From Zobellia uliginosa (GTDB lineage: Bacteria; Bacteroidota; Bacteroidia; Flavobacteriales; Flavobacteriaceae): a DNA stretch of 64,000 nt. The notes beneath the pieces were generated by a model. That model saw only the letters and a program-made list of their open reading frames with translations. It searched no databases and was not told the DNA's origin. The position numbers were made by a program, and so were the translations under genes. Positions 51,326 through 60,395 of this stretch are shown here, one piece after another (within the stretch, counting starts at the first letter, position 1; each line of letters begins with the position of its first letter). The stretch spans positions 1 to 64,000 of the forward strand of contig NZ_FTOB01000007.1 of NCBI RefSeq assembly GCF_900156625.1, in the 5' to 3' direction.

Positions 51326-53749
51326 ATGTTCCCCAAACATATGAGCAAGAGCTATAGGTATCCAATTTATTTTTTTACAATGTTGGCCATCCTCATCGCC
51401 TGTACGAAGCAGGTGGGCCTAGTGACCGAGGTCGAGTTCGATTTTGTAGGGAACCATACCGATACGGGCCATGTTAACGAAGGGCTGGCTACGGCCCTTA
51501 GCGTTGTCCCGGAAGAAGTCGTGGAAGGTTATACCTATAGCTTCACCTATTCGGTTGAATCGGGGGAGGGCGGTTTCGAGGACGGCGAGGGAAAAATCCT
51601 GGCACCCGGGGAGAAACACCCTTTTGGCGGACTGACCGGCAACCTTCAATATATCGGCACCACGGTAGGGGAGCATAAGGTGCGTATCCTGGCGGAGGAC
51701 CCCTATGGCTTCACGGAGGAACTCGAACTTACCTATACCCTTAGCGAGGTTCCCGCCACATGGACGGCCACGGCGTCGGACACCGAGCTTTTGGTCGGCG
51801 GGGTTACGACGATTACGGTCACCTTGGGCAACGGGGGAACGGGGAATGTGGCGTACGAGCGCAGTTACGGTATGGTCGGGGGATCGGGGGAACTTACCCT
51901 TGAGGACGGAACGGGATTGGAAATGGACGCCTATGTGGAAATCGTTCCCGGTACCTATCGATACAATTTCATGGCGGAAGCCCTAGGTAGGGTGACCCTT
52001 ACCTTCGACCTGAGGGACGGTAACGGCCAGGAACTTACCGCGGAGGTGAACCTAGAGGTGGTCGAAGAACTGTCACCGGAGGGCAACGACATCGTGGCCT
52101 TCTCATTACCGGGGCAGGTCGGTACGTCGACGATCGACCCCGATGCCCATACGGTATATGTAAATGTCCCCGATGGGACGGAATTGGCCACGGCCCCCGA
52201 GGTGCTTACGGTATCGGAGGGCGCGACGGTCTCCCCTACGGCCGATGCGGAGCTTGATTTCTCGAATCCCGTTACCTATACGGTCACGGCCGGCAACGGG
52301 GAGGGTCAGGAGTGGACGGTGAACGTAGCCGTAGTTGCCTCGGAACCGGAGATAAGCGCCTTTACGATCAATGGGGTGGAAGGCAATATATCGGGTACCA
52401 CTATTACGGTGGATCTTCCCGCAGGTACTGACGTCACGGCCCTTGCACCGTTGATAACGTTTACGGGAGACTCGGTAAGTCCGGAATCGGAAGCCGAACA
52501 GGATTTTACCGACCCGGTCAGCTACACGGTCACAGCGGGCAGTGTAGAAAAGGAATATACGGTAACGGTTACTGTAAATACGGCCGTTGTTCCAGTAACG
52601 GAAGTGACGGTAACGCCATCTACGGCAACGGTAACAGAAGGTAACACTACAAACCTTACCGCCGACGTATCGCCGGGCAATGCGGATGATACACGGGTAA
52701 ACTGGACATCCTCAAATACAAGCGTGGCTACGGTTGACGGAATGGGAGTGGTGACCGGGGTCGCGGTGGGTACGGCCACCATTACGGCCACCACCGTTGA
52801 TGGGGGGTATACCGATACCTCGGTAATTACCGTAAATGCCCTCGACCAACCGCCAACAGTAGTAGATGATGTTTACACCGTATACGAAAATACCACAAAC
52901 AATATTTTAGAAGTGTTAGACAATGATAGTAGTTCAGATGGCAGTTCTTTGATTATAACAAGTATTCAAGAGCCGGTAAATGGTACGGCATCGATTGGTT
53001 CGAGCAACCAGACCATTGTTTATAATGCCACAGTAGGTAATGATAGGTTTGATTATACCGTTTTGGATGGTAATGGTGGTACGAGTTCGGGAACAATAGA
53101 TATAAATGTAATTCCAAATCAAATTCCAACAGTGAAAATAGACGAGGCTGTACTTATACCTGATGGAGATTTTCCAAAAACATTGAATTTTTATGTAGCG
53201 AGTTCTAATGATGATGGAAACATTGTAAATTATGAATGGAATTTCGACGATCTTGGTTCTATAGATAACATTCTTGAAAAGAGTGATGATTCTTTCGTGT
53301 CCCATACTTTTAATGATGCAGGTACGTACAATATCGTTTTGACCGTGACAGACAATTTAGGGGCAAAAGGATCGGACGCCGTTGAAATAATTTTAGAGGA
53401 ACCCCCTGAACCGGACTTTTCTTTTTCGGTAAATCCCTTTCAGGTTCAACCGGAAGAAGGGTACCCTTCAGGAGGAGAAATAACACTGTATTTCAATATA
53501 AACCCTAATAGCTCAATGCCAATAGGCTCGACCTATACTATGGTCATGACCACTACAAAGGCTAGATTAACTTTGGGTGTAAATACTTATAGGCAAAATA
53601 ATGATATTCCAATGTTCACAGGAGGGATTCTAGGAAGTTTTAAGGATGATATGAATACTACGGGCTCACTTACAGTAATTTTTACGGTAACAGAAAATAT
53701 TACTGGAATATCAAAACAAGATCAGGTGAGATTAACTTTTAGCAATTGA
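51326..53749 (+). CDS. Giant surface lipoprotein 2: TraQ-like pair, DUF5018-like, Big_2, cadherin-like and PKD domains
   Basis: 807 residues. MLAILIAC is the lipobox. The first roughly 415 residues are almost identical to lipoprotein 1. Then come a Big_2 Ig domain (VTVTPSTATVTEGNTTNLTA ... VATVDGMGVVTGVAVGTATI), a cadherin-like unit (VVDDVYTVYENTTNNILEVL) and a PKD domain (DDDGNIVNYEWNFDD-like, with SHTFNDAGTYNIVLTVTDNL). A unique C-terminus follows. The shared head with swapped distal domains suggests a constant anchoring module and variable binding ends. It follows lipoprotein 1 by 152 bp. Confidence 0.7.
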   Translation: MFPKHMSKSYRYPIYFFTMLAILIACTKQVGLVTEVEFDFVGNHTDTGHVNEGLATALSVVPEEVVEGYTYSFTYSVESGEGGFEDGEGKILAPGEKHPFGGLTGNLQYIGTTVGEHKVRILAEDPYGFTEELELTYTLSEVPATWTATASDTELLVGGVTTITVTLGNGGTGNVAYERSYGMVGGSGELTLEDGTGLEMDAYVEIVPGTYRYNFMAEALGRVTLTFDLRDGNGQELTAEVNLEVVEELSPEGNDIVAFSLPGQVGTSTIDPDAHTVYVNVPDGTELATAPEVLTVSEGATVSPTADAELDFSNPVTYTVTAGNGEGQEWTVNVAVVASEPEISAFTINGVEGNISGTTITVDLPAGTDVTALAPLITFTGDSVSPESEAEQDFTDPVSYTVTAGSVEKEYTVTVTVNTAVVPVTEVTVTPSTATVTEGNTTNLTADVSPGNADDTRVNWTSSNTSVATVDGMGVVTGVAVGTATITATTVDGGYTDTSVITVNALDQPPTVVDDVYTVYENTTNNILEVLDNDSSSDGSSLIITSIQEPVNGTASIGSSNQTIVYNATVGNDRFDYTVLDGNGGTSSGTIDINVIPNQIPTVKIDEAVLIPDGDFPKTLNFYVASSNDDGNIVNYEWNFDDLGSIDNILEKSDDSFVSHTFNDAGTYNIVLTVTDNLGAKGSDAVEIILEEPPEPDFSFSVNPFQVQPEEGYPSGGEITLYFNINPNSSMPIGSTYTMVMTTTKARLTLGVNTYRQNNDIPMFTGGILGSFKDDMNTTGSLTVIFTVTENITGISKQDQVRLTFSN
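51392..52569 (+). repeat. 1.18-kb near-identical direct repeat, copy 2
   Basis: Partner of 48561-49738. Both boundaries are sharp: sequence diverges completely upstream of CTCATCGCCTGTACG and downstream of GGTAACGGT. Confidence 0.9.
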
Positions 53750-54568
53750 TGTAAATCTTCTTAATACGGGAAAAGAATGAAATTAGCTGTATGCTCGAGT
53801 ATGTGGCCACTTCCAATATTAAAAAAGATTACAGATGGCCCTTTGTATTTAATACGAAGGATGAACAGGGAAGTGTATAAAAGATTTCAATTTTTATTAC
53901 CTAAAAAGCTCTGTTAGACAAAAGATCTTCGGTGATTGGAAAAATCAATTGATGTAGAGGAGAAGTGATGAAATCGGATTTAATGAAGTGGCCGATATTA
54001 GTGTTTTTTTATAGGAATACGCGAAGGACCCATCCGCCATTTCTTTAAGCCCTAAGATGAGAATGACAATAAATTTTAATTGGTTCAATACCGGGGTATT
54101 GCACTTTTTATGGCAACTCGGATTTCGTTCCGTTATTGAGTTTTTGTATTAATAAAAAGAGGCCCACCTTCTTAATTTGGGTTAAATTGTCAGGCTATAT
54201 CGTAGTTTACCTTCTACAAATATTGATGGCTTATTTCATGATGTATGGCTCCAGTATGATCAACTAAGCTTTCAAGTACCTTTTACATGTTTGCCTCTCT
54301 AGGGTCGCAATTCGTCCTAAAAAAAACGGCATCTTTTTCCTATAGTCGTTTTATAGCTTGGTTGATTTTTTTTTGCGGTATTCTCATTATAAGGGTTTAT
54401 AATTCTTTTTTAAGAAAAAAAATACATCTCGTTTTATTGTAAGTGTTAAAATTTCAGAATTTTTAAACACTATAACGTTTTCGCTTTTTTTCGAAAACGT
54501 TTTCGGATTTCACACAATTTTTCCAACGTTTTCATTCCTATAAATTTACATCTGCTTTATGCATTAAA
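53750..54568. other. 819-bp region: decayed coding traces then starch-locus control region
   Basis: No intact gene. Short in-frame traces such as EYVATSNIKKDYRWPFVFNT (near 53800) and EYAKDPSAISLSPKMRMTIN (near 54015) suggest gene remnants that I cannot assign. From about 54300 it is AT-rich and ends with the LacI-type operators of the starch locus. Confidence 0.5.
54474..54533. promoter_or_regulatory. LacI-family operator cluster upstream of susC
   Basis: CGAAAACGTTTTCG at 54492-54505 is a perfect 14-bp palindrome with the central CG of LacI/GalR-family operators. AACGTTTTC recurs at 54474-54482, 54496-54504 and 54525-54533. A LacI-type maltose/starch regulator probably binds here; its gene is not in the window. 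Confidence 0.65.
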
Positions 54569-54613
54569 GTGAGATTAGAACGAACTCAATTATTAATACA
54601 ACAAACAAAATCT

Positions 54614-57520
54614 ATGAAAATATTTCAGAAGATATGGTTGCTAGTATTTCTGGTGCCCACGGCAATTTTCGCCCAACAAAAAGTGAGCGGAACGGTAACC
54701 GATGCGGCTTCGGGAACCCCAATAATGGGAGCAAATGTAATTGTTAAAGGAAGTACCATCGGAACTACAACCGATTTTGACGGAAACTATCAGATAGAGG
54801 TAGAAAATGGGGCGATATTGCAGTTTTCCTACCTCGGGTTCGAATCGGTGGAAATGACGGTAAATGGTAGTTCCTTGAACGTAGTCATGAGCGAAGATGC
54901 CCAACAATTGGAAGAAGTGGTCGTAATCGGTTATGGTACGGTAAAGAAAAAAGACGCTACAGGCGCGGTTGATATGGTTTCTTCCGAGGATTTCAACCAG
55001 GGGCCGGTGCTTTCCGCCCAACAGTTGATTCAAGGTAAGGTTGCAGGGGTATCCATTACTTCTGGTGGGGGTGCGCCTGGCGAGGGTCAAAATATCGTAA
55101 TAAGGGGGCAAGGGTCGTTATCACTGACCAGTGATCCTCTTTATGTGGTAGACGGTATTCCTTTGGATAATGAAGGCGTAGGCGGATCTCGAAATCCTTT
55201 GAACTTTATCAACCCAAACGATATTGAGAGTATGACCATCTTAAAAGATGCATCGTCTACCGCCATTTACGGGGCACGCGCAGCTAATGGGGTGGTAATG
55301 ATCACGACCAAAAAGGGAAAAGGAAAAGAGTTTCGGTTCAACTACTCCGGATCGACGACTTACTATGACCCTACCGACTATGTAGATGTCTTGGATGCGG
55401 ATCGGTATCGTAATTTGGTGAACCAAATCGGCGATCAGGCCGCTATTGACCGTTTAGGAAACAGTAACACCGATTGGCAAGATGAAATCTATACACAAGC
55501 AGTAGGATTTAACCATAATTTCAGCACAACCGGAAATATTGGCGGCTTTATTCCCGTGAGGGCCTCTTTAGGTTATACGGACCAGAACGGTATTCTTAAG
55601 GGTGATAACTTTTCAAGAACTACAGGAGCCGTCAACTTTAGGCCCAATCTGCTGGATGGCCATTTAAAGATCGAGCTTAACGGTAGGGGAATGTATACTG
55701 AAAATTCATTCGCCAATAGGGATGCCATCGGTGCGTCGGTCGATTTTGATCCTACACAGTCTGTTTACGATGTGAATTCACCTTTTGCGAATTATTATAC
55801 ATGGCTCAATGCCGATGGGGTGCAGGACAACCTTGCACCTACCAATCCGGTCGCTTTGGTAAACTTAAAGGAAGATACCGCCGAGGTAAGGCGTTTTATC
55901 GGAAATGCCAAAGTGGATTATAGGTTTCACTTTTTTCCTGATTTGATCGCTACCGTAAACGTGGGGCTCGATAAATCGAATAGTCACGGAAGGACCATCG
56001 TATCGGAACTTATGCCCTCTTCCCAACTTGATTGGAATGGTTCGTTGTCGAACTATACGAACGAGTCGACCAACAAACTGTTCGATGCCTATGCCACCTA
56101 TATGAAGGAATTTGGCAAAAGCAACCTGACCGCCGTAGCAGGATATTCATATCAAAGTTTTGAAAATGATAATTTTAAGTACGATAGCGAGGCCGAAGAA
56201 GATGGTAACGATTTTGAGTTTATAGATAAGTGGAAAAGTGTTCTGCTATCTTACTTCGGAAGGGTCAACTATAATTTTGATGACAAGTATTTGTTGACCG
56301 CTACCTTGAGGGCCGATGCTTCTTCAAAATTAAATCCAGATGACCGTTGGGGCTATTTTCCTTCCTTCGCTTTTGCTTGGAATATGAACAATGAGAGTTT
56401 TCTAAAAGATTCAAATACAATCGATAATTTAAAACTTCGATTAGGGTATGGTGAAATCGGAAACGTCAACGGTTTAAGTGATTATAACTTTTTGACCCGT
56501 TACAACGGGAGCCAATCGACTGCCAATTATCAGTTGGGTACCGGTTTTTATCAAACATATCGCCCTGAGGCTTTCAACGGAGACTTGAAATGGGAAGTTG
56601 GAAAAACTTTCAATGCAGGCGTCGATTTTGGCCTATTGAATAGTAGAATTTCAGGAGCTTTGAACGTCTACTATAAAAATACAGAAGACCTTATCAGTAA
56701 GGTGACCGTAGACCCGTTCACTAATTTTTCCAACACTATCGATAAAAATATTGGGGATATGGTGAACAAGGGTGTTGAGGTGGAACTGAATCTCGTGCCC
56801 GTCGCGACCGAAGACCTTCATTGGAGCATAGGTTATAATATTTCCTTTAACGATAATGAAATCACCAATTTGCCCGATCAGGTAGAGGTCGGTGATATCA
56901 ATGGCGGTACCGGAAACAAAATACAGTTGCACAAAGAAGGGTATGCCCCTTATAGCTATTGGGTATATAAACAGGTGTACGACCAACAAGGACGTCCTAT
57001 AGAAGGGGCCTATGTCGATCGAAACGGAGATAACAAAATCAACAACGAAGACCGGTATTTGTACCAAGATCCCTATGCTGATATTATCATGGGCTTAAAT
57101 ACCAACCTTAATTACAAGAATTGGGATTTGGCCATAGTGACCCGGGCGAACTTGGGCAATTATGCCTATAACAATATGGCCTCGAGCAAAAGTTATGAGG
57201 TTAGGGCAACGGAGAACAATATCTTGACCAATCTACATTCCGATTACTTTAACACCGGGTTTAAATCCATTACGGAGAGTAACCTAGCAAGTGACTATTA
57301 CATTCAAGATGCTTCCTTTTTTAAAGTAGACAATATAACGCTAGGATATACGCTGCCCGAATTCGCGGGAAATACTTCGCTAAGGGTATATGGTTCTGTA
57401 CAGAATTTACTGACCCTTACCGACTACGATGGACTGGATCCTGAAATTAAGGGGGGGATTGACAATAATTTCTACCCAAGACCGCAATCTTTTGTATTTG
57501 GAGTAAATCTTGACTTTTAA
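54614..57520 (+). CDS. susC: SusC-type TonB-dependent outer-membrane transporter (starch)
   Basis: 968 residues from ATG 54614, chosen for its signal peptide (MKIFQKIWLLVFLVPTAIFA); the upstream GTG at 54569 would bury it. A carboxypeptidase-D-regulatory-like domain covers about 25-105 (VSGTVTDAASGTPIMGANVI). The Sus TonB segment LEEVVVIGYGTVKKKDATGA and the plug (GKVAGVSITSGGG, then SDPLYVVDGIPLDN) follow, and the rest is barrel. The C-terminal strand is SFVFGVNLDF, with terminal Phe. It imports malto-oligosaccharides with SusD. It heads the locus 3' of the operator palindromes. Confidence 0.93.
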   Translation: MKIFQKIWLLVFLVPTAIFAQQKVSGTVTDAASGTPIMGANVIVKGSTIGTTTDFDGNYQIEVENGAILQFSYLGFESVEMTVNGSSLNVVMSEDAQQLEEVVVIGYGTVKKKDATGAVDMVSSEDFNQGPVLSAQQLIQGKVAGVSITSGGGAPGEGQNIVIRGQGSLSLTSDPLYVVDGIPLDNEGVGGSRNPLNFINPNDIESMTILKDASSTAIYGARAANGVVMITTKKGKGKEFRFNYSGSTTYYDPTDYVDVLDADRYRNLVNQIGDQAAIDRLGNSNTDWQDEIYTQAVGFNHNFSTTGNIGGFIPVRASLGYTDQNGILKGDNFSRTTGAVNFRPNLLDGHLKIELNGRGMYTENSFANRDAIGASVDFDPTQSVYDVNSPFANYYTWLNADGVQDNLAPTNPVALVNLKEDTAEVRRFIGNAKVDYRFHFFPDLIATVNVGLDKSNSHGRTIVSELMPSSQLDWNGSLSNYTNESTNKLFDAYATYMKEFGKSNLTAVAGYSYQSFENDNFKYDSEAEEDGNDFEFIDKWKSVLLSYFGRVNYNFDDKYLLTATLRADASSKLNPDDRWGYFPSFAFAWNMNNESFLKDSNTIDNLKLRLGYGEIGNVNGLSDYNFLTRYNGSQSTANYQLGTGFYQTYRPEAFNGDLKWEVGKTFNAGVDFGLLNSRISGALNVYYKNTEDLISKVTVDPFTNFSNTIDKNIGDMVNKGVEVELNLVPVATEDLHWSIGYNISFNDNEITNLPDQVEVGDINGGTGNKIQLHKEGYAPYSYWVYKQVYDQQGRPIEGAYVDRNGDNKINNEDRYLYQDPYADIIMGLNTNLNYKNWDLAIVTRANLGNYAYNNMASSKSYEVRATENNILTNLHSDYFNTGFKSITESNLASDYYIQDASFFKVDNITLGYTLPEFAGNTSLRVYGSVQNLLTLTDYDGLDPEIKGGIDNNFYPRPQSFVFGVNLDF

Positions 57521-57530
57521 AACGTATACC

Positions 57531-59156
57531 ATGAAAAAAACATATAAGAAAATATTAGCCTTGTTCGTTGTGGGGATATTTTTAGGATCTTGCCAAGATG
57601 ACCTAGACCAAACCCCTATCGATCCCGATAGTTTTACGGAACAAAACGTATTTGCAAGTCCGGATGAGGCCAAAGGTGCCTTGGCCAAACTTTATGCAAG
57701 TTTGGCCCTTACAGGTCAGGAAGGGCCATCGGGACAAGCCGATATCAGTGGAATAGACGAGGGAACGTCACAGTTTTCACGAATGCTTTTTAGCCTGAAC
57801 GAACTGACCACCGATAATGCCGTAGTCGGTTGGGGAGACCCGGGCCTACCCAACCTTCATGAAATGAACTGGGATGCGAACAACGATTTTACTACGGCAA
57901 TGTATTACCGTTTGGCCCAAGAGGTGTCTTTCTGTAATTCCTTTATCGAAAATGCCCAATCGCTCGCTGATGATCCCGAGGTGGCCTATTATATTGCGGA
58001 AGCACGGTTTTTAAGGGTTTTTGCCTATTATAATTTAATGGACCTTTATGGCAATGTTCCCTTGGTTACGGTCGTTTCTACCGAGCTTCCAGAACAGAGT
58101 CGCCGATCGGAAACCTTTGATTTCGTTGAAAGGGAATTATTGGAAATTCAAGACCTGCTCAAAGATAGCCAGTCTAACGAGTACGGACGTGTAGATCAAG
58201 TGGCCGCTTGGGCACTACTGTCCAAACTGTACTTGAATGCCAAAGTGTGGACGGATCAAGATAAATACACCGATGCCGTTACCTATGCCAATAAGGTCTT
58301 GGGTTCTTCTTATTCCATAAACACGAACGATGCCAATGGAAACGGTACGGCCTATGACGAGCTTTTTTTGGCGGATAATGATACCAATGGGGCTCAAAAT
58401 GAATTTATTTTCGCACTTAATTTCGACGGAAACCAATCGAGGACCTATGGAGGAACGACCTTTTTGGTCCATGCTGCCGTGGGAGGTACCATGGAACCTT
58501 CAGATTTTGGAGTGAACGGAGGATGGAGCGGATTAAGGACTACCAGTGCCTTAGTGGAGAAATTCGATGCCTCTGCCACTGATTTCGATTCTGACGGGCA
58601 TCCGGTACAATGGGCCGATATGAGGGCGATGTTCCATGCCGACGGACAAAATTACGACATCAATACGATTGCCAATACGTTTACCGATGGTTACGCCGTA
58701 ACCAAGTTTAAAAATGTAGACGCCCAAGGTAATGCGGGTAGCGATGCCGGAGGTGAATTTGTAGATTCCGACCTTCCTATTATCCGTTTGGCCGATATAT
58801 ATTTGGTATATGCGGAAGCCGTTTTAAGAGGTGGCTCCGGTGGCGATATCGATACGGCCGCATCTTACATCAATGAGTTGAGACAACGTGCCTACGGTTC
58901 CACTGCGGGTAATATTAGCGCTGCTGACCTTACCCTGAATTTTGTTTTGGACGAAAGGGCCAGGGAATTGTTTTGGGAGGGACAAAGACGCACGGATCTT
59001 GTTCGTTACGGTCTCTTTACTTCAAATGGTTATGTATGGCCATTTAAAGGTGGGGTCAAAAATGGAACCGCGGTCGATTCCTATAGGGACTTGTTCCCAC
59101 TTCCTGTCAATATTATTTCAATCAATAGCAACCTTACCCAAAATACTGGGTATTAA
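57531..59156 (+). CDS. susD: SusD-type surface glycan-binding lipoprotein
   Basis: 541 residues from ATG 57531. The signal peptide ends in LGSC followed by QDDLDQTPID, a surface lipoprotein export pattern. Typical RagB/SusD features are VAYYIAEARFLRVFAYYNLM (TPR region), ALLSKLYLNAKVW, IIRLADIYLVYAEAVLRGGS and the C-terminal LDERARELFWEGQRRTDLVR. It caps the SusC barrel and binds starch oligosaccharides. It begins 10 bp after susC. Confidence 0.92.
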   Translation: MKKTYKKILALFVVGIFLGSCQDDLDQTPIDPDSFTEQNVFASPDEAKGALAKLYASLALTGQEGPSGQADISGIDEGTSQFSRMLFSLNELTTDNAVVGWGDPGLPNLHEMNWDANNDFTTAMYYRLAQEVSFCNSFIENAQSLADDPEVAYYIAEARFLRVFAYYNLMDLYGNVPLVTVVSTELPEQSRRSETFDFVERELLEIQDLLKDSQSNEYGRVDQVAAWALLSKLYLNAKVWTDQDKYTDAVTYANKVLGSSYSINTNDANGNGTAYDELFLADNDTNGAQNEFIFALNFDGNQSRTYGGTTFLVHAAVGGTMEPSDFGVNGGWSGLRTTSALVEKFDASATDFDSDGHPVQWADMRAMFHADGQNYDINTIANTFTDGYAVTKFKNVDAQGNAGSDAGGEFVDSDLPIIRLADIYLVYAEAVLRGGSGGDIDTAASYINELRQRAYGSTAGNISAADLTLNFVLDERARELFWEGQRRTDLVRYGLFTSNGYVWPFKGGVKNGTAVDSYRDLFPLPVNIISINSNLTQNTGY

Positions 59157-59168
59157 AAACGATAAAAA

Positions 59169-60317
59169 ATGAAAAAAATAGCATTCGTAATTACCTCACT
59201 CGTAATTTCATTGGGCTTTTATGCTTGCTCTAATGATGATGATTTTACTTTTGTGGCCCAATCCAATACTGAGGAAATATCCTTTGAAAACACCCTTCTC
59301 GAGTCTTATCAACTTAGCACGGCTAATGCCGATAACCTTGCCGAACGCTTTATTTGGAATAAGGCCGATTTTGATGTGCCCACTCCCGTTTACTACGAGG
59401 TCCAGGCTTCTTCCGATGAATCTTTTGAGGCTATTACGGTTTTGGCAAGCGACCTCACCGAGAATAACTACGGTGTTACCGTTGCCAATATGTTAAGTTT
59501 GGCAGAAGACGCGGGCTTGGATAAGGACCCTGATACGGAGGCCCCTAATACCGGTACATTATATTTTAGGGTACGTGCCTATGTCGGCGATGATGCTGCA
59601 AATGTAGTGGAGCAATTATCCGATATCCTGTTATTCCCGGTCGTCCTTGTTCAAGAAGAGGAGGGAGGAAGTACGGTAGAAATAAAACCGCATTTGTTTA
59701 TGGTCGGAGACGTTACCGAGGCCGGATGGGACAATAATGCGAACAACACTCCACTTTTTAGGGATTCTGATAATGACAATAATTTCTTTTTTACAGGAAG
59801 GTTTGCCGGTAGCGCCTCTACGGAAGGATTCAAACTATTGGAAGTTTTGGGGGCATGGCAGCCTCAATGGGGATTAGATGGGGCCAATGTAAGTAGCAGC
59901 GATATCCTAGGAAGTGACCCGTCTGCGTTCAAGGTTGACGAAGACGGTTATTACAGCTTCATCATCAATACCGAAGAGCTTACTTATACCCTAGAAAAAT
60001 ATGATGCTTCCGCGGCAGCTACCTATACCAATATCGGAATTATAGGTGATGCGAGTGCAGGAGGATGGGATACCGATACCGATCTTGTCCAATCCACTTT
60101 TGACCCCCACCTGTGGCATGCAGAAGGAGTTGAGCTTGTAGACGGCGAAATGAAGTTCAGGGCAGACCATTTGTGGGACAATAGTTGGGGTGCCAGCACT
60201 GAGTTAAGTGGTCAGGGCATGAACAATAACGACCCTAATATTCCTGTCAAGGCGGGGACCTATAACGTTTGGTTTAACGATCTTGATGGAAGATATATTT
60301 TAATACCTCAAGAATAG
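59169..60317 (+). CDS. susE: SusE/SusF-like outer-membrane starch-binding lipoprotein
   Basis: 382 residues. Lipobox ISLGFYAC is followed by SNDDD, a surface-export signal. The N-terminal SusE domain has LAERFIWNKADFDVPTPVYY then EVQASSDESFEAITVL. Two CBM-like domains start LFMVGDVTEAGWDNNANNTP and IGIIGDASAGGWDTDTDLVQ, each with the G-x-W/D pattern of SusE/SusF starch-binding modules. The function is non-catalytic starch binding at the cell surface. The gene ends before a strong terminator. Confidence 0.88.
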   Translation: MKKIAFVITSLVISLGFYACSNDDDFTFVAQSNTEEISFENTLLESYQLSTANADNLAERFIWNKADFDVPTPVYYEVQASSDESFEAITVLASDLTENNYGVTVANMLSLAEDAGLDKDPDTEAPNTGTLYFRVRAYVGDDAANVVEQLSDILLFPVVLVQEEEGGSTVEIKPHLFMVGDVTEAGWDNNANNTPLFRDSDNDNNFFFTGRFAGSASTEGFKLLEVLGAWQPQWGLDGANVSSSDILGSDPSAFKVDEDGYYSFIINTEELTYTLEKYDASAAATYTNIGIIGDASAGGWDTDTDLVQSTFDPHLWHAEGVELVDGEMKFRADHLWDNSWGASTELSGQGMNNNDPNIPVKAGTYNVWFNDLDGRYILIPQE

Positions 60318-60330
60318 GGTTAGCTGAAGA

Positions 60331-60377
60331 GGAGTCCGAAACCAAGGGTTTGCCTGGTTTTTTGGACTCCTTTTTTT
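60331..60377 (+). terminator. Rho-independent terminator between susE and amylase gene
   Basis: GGAGTCC (60331-60337) pairs with GGACTCC (60364-60370). An inner AAACCA/TGGTTT extension is present and seven T residues follow. It probably reduces read-through to the enzyme genes. Confidence 0.8.
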
Positions 60378-60395
60378 ACCCATAAAGTATATAGT

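Noticed and set aside
53990-54160. Possible HipA-like remnant (YAKDPSAISLSPKM)
   Set aside because: The resemblance to HipA N-termini is short and could be chance. The frame is broken and no partner antitoxin was seen.
54569-54613. Upstream GTG start for susC
   Set aside because: It would place 15 residues in front of a perfect signal peptide; the ATG at 54614 is better.
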